Source of the DNA: Corynespora cassiicola
Lineage: Eukaryota; Ascomycota; Dothideomycetes; Pleosporales; Corynesporascaceae
NCBI GenBank assembly: GCA_022059125.1
Contig: JAEUWY010000015.1
Span: 992,001 to 1,056,000, forward strand
Direction of reading: 5' to 3'
DNA: 64,000 nucleotides
Position 1 is the first letter of the stretch. Each line of letters starts with the position of its first letter. The position numbers were made by a program, and so were the translations under genes. The notes under the pieces are model-generated. The model saw nothing but the letters and a program-made list of their open reading frames with translations. It was not told where the DNA came from and ran no database searches. Below are positions 47,182-57,638 of this stretch, one piece after another.

Positions 47182-49122
47182 ATGACCTCGCACCAACCTC
47201 TTCAGTTTTCTCCCCTCTCAAAGGCCTCAATGGACGAAAATCTGCCATACTCACACGCTCTCATCTCCCTACAACTTCCTTTCATGTTCCTAGGTGTCAA
47301 AGATGTGCCATCACAAGTATGGTCCTCCCCGGAACGCCACACCAAACCCATCGACAACGTCCAACTTTTGCTCCTGCAGTACTGTCCCACCGTTCGCGTC
47401 CAGCAATGGATCCCCGAGCGCATGCCCGACGAGTGGCGCCGGATTCCTGCGAACACAACCATGAACAAGAAAGAGAAGATTGCATACCAGCAGCGGAAAA
47501 GAGAGGAATGGGCAGACCGCGAGGCACAGCGATGGAAGGCAACCGAGAACAGTGACTCATGGATAGTCCGACGAGCGCAAACCGACGACGACCCCGGCAA
47601 GAAAAACCCAGGAATCATCGGGGAGTGGCGTCCAAAAGATGGCTGTCTCACGCACGACGAAGAGCGCAAAAGGGGCCGAGCCCTCTACGCCTGCCCCGTC
47701 ATCCTCCAACGCTTCCGCACCCCAGAACACATCCTCCGCTCCGAAATCCAGGACCTCCTCCGCGTCCTCCGCATGTTTAACAGCGAAGGCGAGATAAAAG
47801 GCCAGGACTGGTTCCGCATCATCACATCCTCATCCTGCTACTTGAAACTCTCCTTCACCCCCTCCTCCCCTCCCCTCCCCCCCACGCCCTTCACTCCCTC
47901 CACCCCCGCAAAACCCTCTCCCCACGCTCCCGAAAACGCGCACGAGAAGGGCCACTCATGGCCCATCCCTCTAGCCGCAACCACGCTCCTCCTCCTCGCT
48001 GCCCTCGAGCGCGAAGCCACACCCTTGATCCCCGCCCCGGGCCTCGTTTCCTTTTACCCGCTGAGCCGCTTCCTGCTATACAGCCGCCTGCGCGCGCTGC
48101 AGCGTGAGAAGCAGGCCCGTTGGGAGCGGCACGCGGCGTCGTCGTATCCCTCCCGCCACCGGCGGCAGCGCGCGTTCGCAAAGGACGAGGAAGCGCAGCG
48201 TGAAAGGATGGCGGGGGAGGAGGACGCGGCTACGGAGCGAAGGGAGCGGCTCGGGCTCAGGGATGAGGGGTTTTGGCGCGTTGTAGAGGATATCCGAGGG
48301 GAGGGGGTGGGAAGGTTGGTGAGGGAGATGCGGGAGTTTGAGAAGAGGGGGGGAAGGGTGGGGGTTAGTTTCTTTCTTGAGGAAGATGAAGAGAAGGATG
48401 GTGGGGATGAGGGGGAGGGGGAGGTCAAGAGCGTGGATGGGGGGTCTGTGTCTGTGCAGGGGAGTTTGGGGTCGGAGAGGTGGTCTGCGGCGTCGAGTGA
48501 GCCCCCCGTCGTGCCGCCGCGGATCAAAGCTGTGGTGTTTAATACGTGGGCTAGTACGTTGGATGCTGGCGAGCTGCTTGCGTATGTGGATCTTGCCAGT
48601 CGGGTGGTGGAGGCTGCGCTGACGCTCGAGTGGGATGAAGTGAGACGGAGAGCTGAAAGGTATAGGAATTCAGTGGATGATATCCATGAGTCGCCCTTGA
48701 AGGGGTTGAAAAGGGCGATGGGGATGTTGGGTTGTAACGCAAAGAACTACACCCATTTTCATCGAAAGTTGGCGAAATACCATCTCCCGGATGATAAAGA
48801 ATCTGGTGCTTCTTCTTCCGCGGCCAAGGCTACTGACGGTGGAAGTCATCAGGAGCCGTTGGAAGCTCTACTTGCGGCTCAGCGGAGGGACCCGTTCTAT
48901 CCGCTACTTTCTCACATCTCGCACACTGCGGAGAAGGCAAGGTCGTATGTGCCGGAATTCATAGAGAGATATGAGGTTTCTGGGGGCTACAGGCCCATTC
49001 CGGATATCAAGCTATATGCTCTGATGGTGGCAGACGAGCGGGAGCGGCGTGAAGTGAAACTTAGGCGAGAGGCAGATACAGAGAACTACACAACAGTTTC
49101 AGAGTTGGGGAAAGGAATTTGA
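47182..49122 (+). CDS. Unrecognised conserved-looking fungal protein, 646 aa
   Basis: Long uninterrupted frame. The first real ATG gives MTSHQPLQFSPL; the frame is open for 26 codons further but without ATG. Not recognised. Visible features: a Trp-rich basic region (VQQWIPERMPDEWRRIP, then REEWADREAQRWK), a leucine/arginine helix (HILRSEIQDLLRVLRMF), a Pro/Ser/Thr linker (about 235-265), one hydrophobic stretch (LAATTLLLLAALE), a very charged Arg/Glu helix region (about 330-430), an acidic patch (EEDEEKDGGDEGEGE) and a C-terminal part with KNYTHFHRKLAKYHLP. No signal peptide. The coding strand switches from C-rich (47830-47930) to G-rich (48240-48480), which changes amino-acid composition sharply. 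Function unknown. Confidence 0.7.
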   Translation: MTSHQPLQFSPLSKASMDENLPYSHALISLQLPFMFLGVKDVPSQVWSSPERHTKPIDNVQLLLLQYCPTVRVQQWIPERMPDEWRRIPANTTMNKKEKIAYQQRKREEWADREAQRWKATENSDSWIVRRAQTDDDPGKKNPGIIGEWRPKDGCLTHDEERKRGRALYACPVILQRFRTPEHILRSEIQDLLRVLRMFNSEGEIKGQDWFRIITSSSCYLKLSFTPSSPPLPPTPFTPSTPAKPSPHAPENAHEKGHSWPIPLAATTLLLLAALEREATPLIPAPGLVSFYPLSRFLLYSRLRALQREKQARWERHAASSYPSRHRRQRAFAKDEEAQRERMAGEEDAATERRERLGLRDEGFWRVVEDIRGEGVGRLVREMREFEKRGGRVGVSFFLEEDEEKDGGDEGEGEVKSVDGGSVSVQGSLGSERWSAASSEPPVVPPRIKAVVFNTWASTLDAGELLAYVDLASRVVEAALTLEWDEVRRRAERYRNSVDDIHESPLKGLKRAMGMLGCNAKNYTHFHRKLAKYHLPDDKESGASSSAAKATDGGSHQEPLEALLAAQRRDPFYPLLSHISHTAEKARSYVPEFIERYEVSGGYRPIPDIKLYALMVADERERREVKLRREADTENYTTVSELGKGI

Positions 49123-50632
49123 GGCGCAAGAGGATTCTATCATCTTGACAGGCACTGACAATGGTAAAGTTGCAAGGCATAGGCCAGCCGTGGATGGGCT
49201 TACAATGAATACTCCCAAGTATAGTGACTGTGAGAGCGCACGGAAAACTCCTGAGCAGACAGACAAGCGAGCGACAGGGCTATGGCGCTGAAGTTCAAAT
49301 GGATCATCTAAGCTGAAATCGCGATCAATGAGTGTTGCAATTTTATGTACGTAACCATTAGGTAGGGTGGTTCACCGAGAACCTCACAACCTATACATGT
49401 CATGATTTCACCATAGATCAGATGGAACTCCCCTCCAGAATTTCGAAAACCGATTTCTCCACAACCACCACATCAATTATTGTAATGTGTAGCTTAATAG
49501 AAAGTACTAGATCACGCCGTGTTACTGCTGGGTACGTCGCCTCGAAAAATACGGGTTTCGTCTAAAGTAAGGCCTGACAAGCAAAAAAAACCGCCAACAA
49601 GCTCTCCAGCCTAGCAAAAGTTTTAGAACGTCCTAGATGTTCCAAAAAGTAAAAAAAAAAAGTAGTTATAACGGGTTGTTATGCGACACCTGTGAGATCT
49701 GGTGGTTGTTAGATCGATGCTGGAATTATCTAGTGGTGGGGTGATGCGTACTCGAACTCACGCTCCCGAAGGAACTGGCTTAGCAGGCCAGCGCGTTAAC
49801 CACTCCGCCAAAGTGCCTTGTGGTAATTGATGAACTAATGCCTAACTGCAAATATTATATAGACATTTCTGCCCACTACAGAATTATTCATCACCCTATC
49901 GAGAACAGAGAGATTGCACAGCAAGGTGGAGTCATTTAGGCCTTTGCCCCACGCCAACTGACCGAAGATACCGAGCGCCAGCAGGCCATTGGCAGGCAAA
50001 TCAGGCCTAGTGCAACAGAGAGACGAGAACACCAACACCACAATCTTGATGGATGAACCCAGCACGACCGTCTCTGCGCAAATTAAACATGTATCATTTT
50101 CGCGTAGCTTTTTCTGCTCCATGAGTGAGCCGAGCCGTTCGCGCCTTTGCATCTTTGCGCTTTTATGCATCGCTGCTCCACTGCATGAATCCGGGCGATC
50201 AATGGCCTGATGGGCGCTTGGGTGCCCTTCCAACGGTATGCTTGCTCCGGGCCCAAGTCCCGCAACGTTCGAGAAACGGCGACGATCATGGCAAAACTGT
50301 ATCCACACTTCGTATCTCCCATCACCAAAAGCGCACTTCGTAGATGCATCACAATTCTCAGAGGGCAACAGCATTGGTTTCCCGCGTGTGTTCTCGCATC
50401 ATTCCATGACGCTGATTATTCGATTCAAGAGTTCTGATCCTAAAAAAACAGCCAAGCAGTTGTCTATAGACCCTGATACTTTAAAAAAAAGCGATAGCCC
50501 GTAGGCATATGACGAAAAAATGCGCCGGATATCCCAAATGGTGTCGTTAAGCTTGTCCTGTGGCACACATCTTGCCCCGTACAATCCGGCACCCGACCTC
50601 CTCATCTCAAGCTCTCGGCTCCGTACATTCGT
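49123..50632. other. 1.5-kb spacer with tRNA-like remnant
   Basis: Contains the tRNA-Ser-like element at 49739-49818 and an A-run (49650-49663). A 179-codon frame at 49835-50374 (-) has no recognisable motif and is not called. Confidence 0.45.
49739..49818 (-). pseudogene. tRNA-Ser(GCU)-like sequence with a broken 3' half
   Basis: Read on the minus strand: an acceptor-strand-like GGCACTT, an A box/D arm (TGGCGGAGTGGTTAA), a perfect five-pair anticodon stem (CTGGC/GCCAG) around loop CTGCTAA with anticodon GCT, and a class II variable arm (TCC-TTCG-GGA). The T arm is abnormal: the B box reads GTTCGAGTA and its stem only closes with an 8-nt loop. The following bases (ATCACCC) do not pair with GGCACTT. 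Either a pseudogene or the head of a tRNA-derived SINE; a T-run lies about 75 nt downstream. Confidence 0.65.
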
Positions 50633-50843
50633 TTAGCAGTTGGGGATCTGCTCGACGTTCCCAGGAGTGCCCTTGACGCACATTCCGTGGTTCTGGCGGG
50701 AGGCGACTTCTGTGGATCGAGTTAGTAATGGACAGCATGAGACGAGCTGTCTGAGATGTGTGATGCTTACCCTCGGCGACAGGCGCAGCAATGGCGAAAG
50801 CAGCCATGGAGAGGATAGTAGCAACGACGGTGGTGAACTTCAT
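50633..50843 (-). CDS. Tiny secreted peptide precursor, 49 aa, two cysteines
   Basis: Two exons, 50843..50771 and 50709..50633, intron 61 bp with a GTAAGC donor, CTAAC branch point and CACAG acceptor. The product starts with a clear signal peptide (MKFTTVVATILSMAAFAIAA); cleavage is likely near AIAA-PVAE. The mature part is about 25-29 residues, contains NHGMCVKGTPGN and ends IPNC, with Cys at third-last exon region and at the very C-terminus, so one disulfide is possible. No family recognised. Size and secretion fit an effector-like or signalling peptide, but this is inference. The splice preserves frame and converts a 78-codon read-through frame into a compact peptide. The large gene-free regions on both sides are typical settings for such genes. 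Confidence 0.65.
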
Positions 50844-53237
50844 TTTGACTAGGATTTATGGCGTACGGAAAAAACCTGGGGTATCGAAGAGAGATGCGTT
50901 GAGAGAATGTGAAACCAAGTCGCCCGGCGACAAAAGGAATGTGTTAAAGGTCGGAGAATGGAAAAAAAGGTAACTCAAAGGAAACGGGTCTGGATTGTTG
51001 GAGAGAGCGGTTGAATGGCGAAAAGAGGATGCCTTGAGCAGGCCGGTGGCTTTAATACTAGGGCCTGTCTACGCACGTCGTTTGATTAGACAGCTGCTAT
51101 GGGAGAGCCATGACACGGCTGAGGCTAGGAAAGGCTTGTCCGTGGTACTCATCCTGTATCGTGAATTTGGCCTGAAACCGGATGGCCGTGGTTCCTGAGG
51201 ATCTTGGCTGCCGCATGAGGAACCGATTATGAAGATTGGCGCCGTTGTACGGGAGCCTCGTTTTGGCGTCGGCTCTCGGATTGGTGTGTCTACTGCGGGG
51301 GATAGGGTATCGGTGGGAGATTGGCGTGTGGAGGTGTGTCACATCGGCGGGCGGATTGCCTCAGGTCCACGGCGAGACGCGTGTATTGGCGCGTGCTCGC
51401 ATTCCAAATTCTAGACTCGGGCCTTTTGGCTGGTGATCGGGTTTGAGGAGCGTTACAAGAAGGGCTTGGGGGCCGTCATAGGGCACGCTACGGGATGCCG
51501 ACTTCACGATGTTCCAACAAAGCGGAAATTCATGTCCGTATGTCGTAGAACAACATTGTAAGAAGCTGTCAGTAGGAATCCACATGAATTGTGCCCATAC
51601 AAGACAACATAGACCACTGGTGGAGTCTCAAAAGGGCTCAGAGGCTGAGTGGGCGTGAAACTACTCTCAAACTAATGCGAAACATGACAGGAACCATGAT
51701 CAACGCACGTGAGTTCAGCAATTAGAGGCTTAAATCACGTGTGGAAAACGTCATCGAGCAGTACTCCAAAGACACGCGTCCGACTAAGAAGAAGGAAAGA
51801 AGATGGGTGGAATGAAGGTTTGCGTGGAGCCTGGAGGTTGGACTCCTACATCCGCGCTAGGCCCGTTTCGCAAGCCATGCAAGGATCGACAACTCAACCA
51901 TCGCTGAACCCCAAACAATTGTGAATTAGGATCAAGGAAATGCTCTGGAAGAGAGACTGTGGGCGACTGCTGCCCTTCAGCTGTGCAGCAGTCGTCGCTA
52001 GTCGCATGGGAAGGTTTCCGCTTTGGGATACGAGGCGGTTATCGAATCTGCGTGTTGCGTCATCGATCGTACTATTCCAAGCCGAATATGCTGTTTGACG
52101 TCGTCGGTCAACATTCCCACTAAATTCTGCATCTCCCGCTTTTCTCGATCATCTCTTTCCCATAGCAAGCCTCCTCATACTTTGCCCACGGTAGGCGTGT
52201 GCAGAGCGTAATCTCCTTTCAGCAATCAGGAAGAGCCACTGTTCTGCTTTTTCTTAAGGCGCCCAACCAACTAGGTTCGAATTTCCTCTACAAAACTGCA
52301 CCGTTTTTGGCATGTCGCTTCACAAAGGAGAACACAGGCTCGATACGCCAGAACTGTGGCATCATGCGAAGAGGAAACCCGAGAACATGCCGCCTCGATG
52401 GACAGGGCCTCCGGGCAATGCGGGCGAGGCGGGCAAGATTATGGAATAGTCGGTGAAGGACTATCCCAAGGGGTGAGATCTCATCTATGAGAAATGTGAG
52501 CAGGTAACGCGTGTTAAACAGCAAAAAGAGGCATGGGCTCCTATATTGCCTTTGAAGTCGCAGGGTGTGAAGGGCTAACATTTTCAAGCAGGGAACATTA
52601 CCTCAAACACCCTCTTCATGCTCCTACTACACCCAAGCCCCTATACAATCAGGCGAAACTTCTTGACTTTTCAAAGAAACCAAGGGCACGAGCTATCACT
52701 ATGGCTGAGTTTTGCTTCGACAGGGTTGCCTAAGCAGACAACGAAAGGCCTCTGGTGACGCCCAGGAAACAGCCGAACTCCATTGCCACCATCAAGAGTC
52801 CACAGAAGTGAATCATGGAATTCGGCTTTGCTCCAGTACCCAGGTACTGTAGAAAGGCACGTTCGTGTGAACGAGTGAGAGGCTTTGCAGTTGGGTGTAC
52901 TTGTTTCGTGGGATGACGGCGTCGAGAAATGATTGCTCCTGATGATGGGGATTTCAGTGAGGGCCAGTGGTGAGTCTTGTTGGGATAACGGGCTCAACTG
53001 CCATCACCGTTTGTCGTCTGTTTCGACGGAAGGTGCTTTCACCTCTGGACTGGCAGCTACGGCTCTCACCCTCTACAAACATCGCGACCTCGCGGCCTCG
53101 CGCCACCGCCCACCACCACCCACTCACCCGCCACTACTCGTCCCTCACTACGAATCAACAACAGCAACACATTCTCCCTCTTTCCACAGTCTTGTCCATC
53201 ATCTAGTGGTCCTCCCTCTCGGCCTCACCCGCCAACC
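50844..53237. other. 2.4-kb spacer without a supported gene
   Basis: Only short frames. Includes the promoter of the secreted peptide gene and, before 53238, that of the coiled-coil protein gene. No repeats or RNA genes recognised. Confidence 0.45.
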
Positions 53238-55279
53238 ATGCCCGACAAGTCGGGCTGGCGTAAAAAGATGACGGGCAAGGCGAAAGCCTCGGGCCCAAAG
53301 AATCGCAGTGCAGGCTGGAAGAAGACACTCCAGGGAAATCAACCAGAGCCACCACCCACCCCTGCCGTCCCTGTCCTTCCGGCATTGGTCGTAAACGAAG
53401 AAGCAGACGAAACTCGCAGCGAGCACGGCTCAGAGCCAACTGTGTCACCACGACGAAAGAGTGGCGCAAGGCCAGTGCTTACACGCTTCTTGTCAGACTA
53501 CCGCAATTTCAAGGACTCCTCCAAGGAGGCCGAGTTCACAGAATGGTGGAGCGAAGATGCCCCGCCACTATCCGCTCCCTTCATCGATCCCTTGATAGCG
53601 CTGCAGTCCATCCATTCACACATGATCAACATACCAACGCTGCCTGTTCCTATCCAGCACAACAATGCACTACTGAGAATCTTCGAGGATTATCGAAAAG
53701 TACGCTCGGAAAAAGAGCGACTCGATGAGCTATTGCAACAAGCCCACCGGGGCATCAAGAAGGCCGAAGTCTACCTCAGCGATACCGAGAGTCGTTACCA
53801 TGCAGAGATTCGCCGTCTTGAACTCATTATTGCTCGCGGAACCACGGGCATGTCAGGGTAAGTGCAAATACACATTGTGATAATGGCTTTTTACTAAGGT
53901 TGTCACGCAGGCTTATGCAAGCTAGGCAAGGCAGTGTGGTGGATCGCAAACGACGCCCGCGTGCGCCCCTAGAAACGGAATATGAGCTCCTGTCCTACGA
54001 GGAGCTAGACGAGCATATCATGGCTCAGAGTCAAAAAGGTGACCGCCTTCTCAAGTTTGGTTCGATAATAGCTAATTCACAGCCAGTGCTTCTGCAGCGA
54101 CCATCTTCGCCTTCCACCAGAATGGCAACGTTGTCCAAACACTTCTCCGTAACCAGCGAGCGGTCCGAGCTGCCTGTTGGGCCGCCACCAACCGAAGACC
54201 GGCGGGCAGCTCTAACACGCAAAGTCAAGAGCGAGCTCGACTTGGCCAACCTAAATCACGACGCAGGTTCGGACTCCGCTACTCCTTCGGTATATTCCGA
54301 ATTCTCCCAAAGAGGAGATCCATTGCCGGATGAAGAGGTCCCTTCCAATGTGATTCAAAACAATGCAGTCCAGAGTGAGGCATTTGTAGCGTTGCGGGAG
54401 CTGGGCGCTATGGTTGCTCGAAGGAGAGGCCTCAATGTCAAGGATTTTGTGAAGAGCTTGATGTCACTCTTTTCAACTACAGACGAAGACAAGGCGCATG
54501 ACGATAAGGTTGAAACAGTCGGGAGCAATGAACAAGTAGCGTATGATCCCCCGGAGTCGACCAAAGACATGGACGAGTGGACCCCAGGCCGACGCCTTAG
54601 ACATTTCCGATCTCAACCACAACTCGAATCTGACCATCGGCGCCGTAGGCATTTTTCATTTGAGCCTGGCGACGACCTACTCACAACACTCGAAGAAAGG
54701 CTCCGATTGAGTGGACTCGACACGCCCGACTCAGGTACTGACTCTTCTGACTCAGAGAGCTCTCCCTCGTTCGCTGCCGTTGATCAAATTGTTGATCCGT
54801 TCTCGTGCCACGGGGCGAGTCAATTGCAGACGCTGCCTGCAGTCATTCCCAAGCCTTCGAAGATACCCAGTCCAGTCTCGACCCTCGGACGCGTCCGCCG
54901 GGAAACATCCGCCTCAAGCCTGCAAACCGTTATCGGAAGAGGCTACCCCAACGACCGGCGAGACTCTAGGTCCAGCATTCTAACGGCCTTCCGAAAGAAC
55001 TCCCATGGTAGCATGCGGCCAGATACGAAGAGGAGCGCTTCCACTTCCACGGCCAATCTGCATCCAGCGGAAGAGCAGAACCAAGTTGACATGGTGCGGG
55101 CTCGAAACAGCGGCATGGCGGTAGCGGCAGATCACACGGACAATTCCTCCACGTTGACAAGCGACGCACCGGCGGCTGACGGCGAAGGGAGGCACGAGGC
55201 TGGCCTGTCACGAAACCAGAGTGGTGACCTCTCTGGCCAGGTTAGTCGTGAGAATGCAAACCCAAAAGACCGTTCATAA
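53238..55279 (+). CDS. Unrecognised coiled-coil protein, 662 aa
   Basis: Two exons, 53238..53857 and 53911..55279 (53-bp intron), phase 2 junction, 662 aa. The start is highly basic (MPDKSGWRKKMTGKAKASG). A conserved-looking segment is ARPVLTRFLSDYRNFKDSS to FTEWWSEDAPP. A coiled coil lies at about 150-205 (IFEDYRKVRSEKERLDELLQQ, SRYHAEIRRLELII). After the splice come YELLSYEELDEHIM and a long Ser/Arg/Asp-rich, probably disordered region with many potential phosphorylation sites (GLDTPDSGTDSSDSESSPS). No catalytic motif, signal peptide or membrane segment. It resembles uncharacterised Dothideomycete proteins in style; function unknown. The intron contains stops in frame, so both halves look like separate genes if unspliced. 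Confidence 0.72.
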
Positions 55280-57638
55280 CTTTATGAGTGAACGAGACCT
55301 AATATATCCGATGCACACCCTGGCCTCTGGAACGCTACAGGACAACACATTGATGAGGGGAGATCTGCAGCTCGCGAGAGTTTAAGCGGGGACGGCTTTC
55401 CATTGCCAGGTACTGTCCGTTACCTCATCCGGTCGATGCAACCGTGGAACCTCGCCGCCGAGCGCATTTTCATTTGCCTCTGTCTTGTTCGTGTTTCATT
55501 TGATCGCATAAACCCCCTCTGCTCACCCCCTCCATGGTACGTAGCAACGGGTATAGCAAGGATTGGCACTATGTTCTGGGGAGCGGTTGCTGGCAAGAGG
55601 ACTTTGGGAGCTGCCCAGCAAGTCTAATTTCATTGCACGAACCATTGAAGGATGACCCCGGAACTGTAATCGAAAGGCTAGCCAGCTCGCACAACGCGAA
55701 ATGAAAGTGGACAGTTCACCTGGCAGATCACATCTCACATCAGCACCCTCGATTGCGACGCTGTTATTTGTCTTTGTTTTTCACGCGCATGGACCGAGGA
55801 CTCTGATCGAACCTATCCAGGGCCGGTAGCACTGGATGTCACGAATCTGCTCCTTTCAGGCTAATGCACACTCTAGCTGGTGCCAATTGGCGCTGCAGAT
55901 GTGTCTTCAAGGCGCGAAATCTCCGCGGCACTCCCGACGTGGTCTGCAGCAAGGACGCGTCTCTCCCCCCGCAACGAGGGTCAAAGAAAGCGGGTGGGCG
56001 AGATGGCTTGGCGTTTGCGCCACTCTGGAGCTTTACGCCACAGGGCTGTGGCGCCGATCCCAAAGTCCCGCCCGGCAGAATAGGCTTCGGGGCAGGGAAA
56101 GCCGGCACTCCGGGGTGCCACACGCCTGGAGCTGCGCTGTTGACGCCTACATCGCGTGATGATGTGCAACAGATCCCGCTCATCGTTTCCTCGATCTCTC
56201 TGGCGCAGCGTTCGCCTCCCGCCACACTTATTTTTACCAAAGCGCATCCCGCCGGATGACAGTTCCACCCTCCTCTATAGAGCGGAGCATGCCGGAACAT
56301 CACAATGGGATGCAGCGCAGCTGCGCAGCGTTTGGTGGGGGGAGTCGGTGTGACGGCATTTGGAAAATGCATCTGTGATTGTTTCATCACCAACACGAAC
56401 ATCACGATGACGAAGGGCCAAAGCAGCATCCAGGCCGTCGCTTTCGCATCTTTTCTGGAAAAGCGGCCGTCTCGAAGACTCCTTAATCTCGGCTCGATAG
56501 CTACGAGGAATAAGTAAAATACCGTCTGACTAGGCAGGCAGGCCTGGCTGGCAGGCTGGATACTTCCAAGCGATTCGGCCAAAAGCGGACTAGGCGGTCA
56601 AGCCACAGGATTGGCTCTGGAGCGTCTTGTTGGCGGCGGAATGGCGGGGCCTATCCTCGTCGCTCATCCGCCGGCCACAGGCAGGGGAAATTGGCCGCCC
56701 AAGCGTAATTGAAGGGCCTCTTGTGCGGCAGCGGCTGAAGAGGAGGGGGGCGCCGCGTGGAGAAGGGCTGGAGGCCAGGTGCAGGCCAGCCAGGCGTGGG
56801 CGGAGGGACTCGATGGGGAGCAGTCTGGAAATGAGCTGAGGTGGAGGGCATCGGATGGCAGATGTCATCAGGCGGTTTGGGTGCCAGCGCACACGGTACG
56901 TACCAGCGGCGGCGTACCGTTTGCACAGAAAGGGTTTAAGGGGGAACCGGCCGGGCCTCTTTGGGAGAATAATTACCGGAGCCAAGTGCGGTCGTGTCAA
57001 GGCGACGACGAGCCACACAAGGCTCGCACAAACGCTGGTGTGGCAGGTGAAAGGTGGATTCGAGAAACGACGGGCTGGGACCGCGTGGCACAGGCACCTT
57101 GGGCCGAGTGATGCTCGAAGTGCGGGCGGGCGATGGACTGCAGTGGACTGCAGCGACAATCACCCCCCCATCGGGCGCGCAAAGCTTCTGGAGGGATCGC
57201 GGAAGACGTAGGGCAGTGGCTGTGCAGCCCCCCCCTCGTCGCCCGCTACACCGGTGATGCGGTGGTGTCTCGCAAAGAGTAGCCCCAGCACCAGAAGCGC
57301 GCTGCATTATAGCGTGAGGGCGCGCAGGGAGCCCGGCCAGACCTCCTGCCCGTCGTCGCCATGCTCCAAGCTCTCCCGCACTAATCGTCTCCATCGCCTT
57401 CCAACAGACGCGCGATGACCGGCCCCCCAAGCGCTGCCGTTTGATCCAGTCAAAGCGCAGTCGCTAGCCCGATAAAAGACGCCTGACCTCTGCGTGCATT
57501 CGCCGGCCAGCACCTGTGGCTTGAACGTGTGGCATACTCCCCGTTTCATCAAAGTCACTTGGAGCCTCCCCATCTTCCGACCTCACTCTCTCTCGATGCT
57601 CCAGAACACCCAGCGCCTCTGCTTGGAGCTTCACAGCA
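55280..57638. other. 2.4-kb spacer; one doubtful frame
   Basis: Besides the doubtful frame at 55839-56582, only short overlapping frames in GC-rich DNA. The last part is the promoter/5' UTR of the CP2 factor gene. Confidence 0.4.
55839..56582 (-). CDS. Doubtful 247-codon frame with one membrane-like segment
   Basis: Unbroken frame starting MAESLGSIQPAS. Near residues 50-66 it has a hydrophobic stretch (WMLLWPFVIVMFVLVM). The remainder is Cys/Pro/Gly-rich without any recognised motif and reads like translated GC-rich spacer. Three other frames overlap it. Kept only because of its length. Confidence 0.15.
   Translation of the reverse strand: MAESLGSIQPASQACLPSQTVFYLFLVAIEPRLRSLRDGRFSRKDAKATAWMLLWPFVIVMFVLVMKQSQMHFPNAVTPTPPTKRCAAALHPIVMFRHAPLYRGGWNCHPAGCALVKISVAGGERCAREIEETMSGICCTSSRDVGVNSAAPGVWHPGVPAFPAPKPILPGGTLGSAPQPCGVKLQSGANAKPSRPPAFFDPRCGGRDASLLQTTSGVPRRFRALKTHLQRQLAPARVCISLKGADS

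Noticed and set aside
49835..50374. 179-codon - frame
   Set aside because: No motif, overlapped by several other frames, next to a pseudogene-like element.
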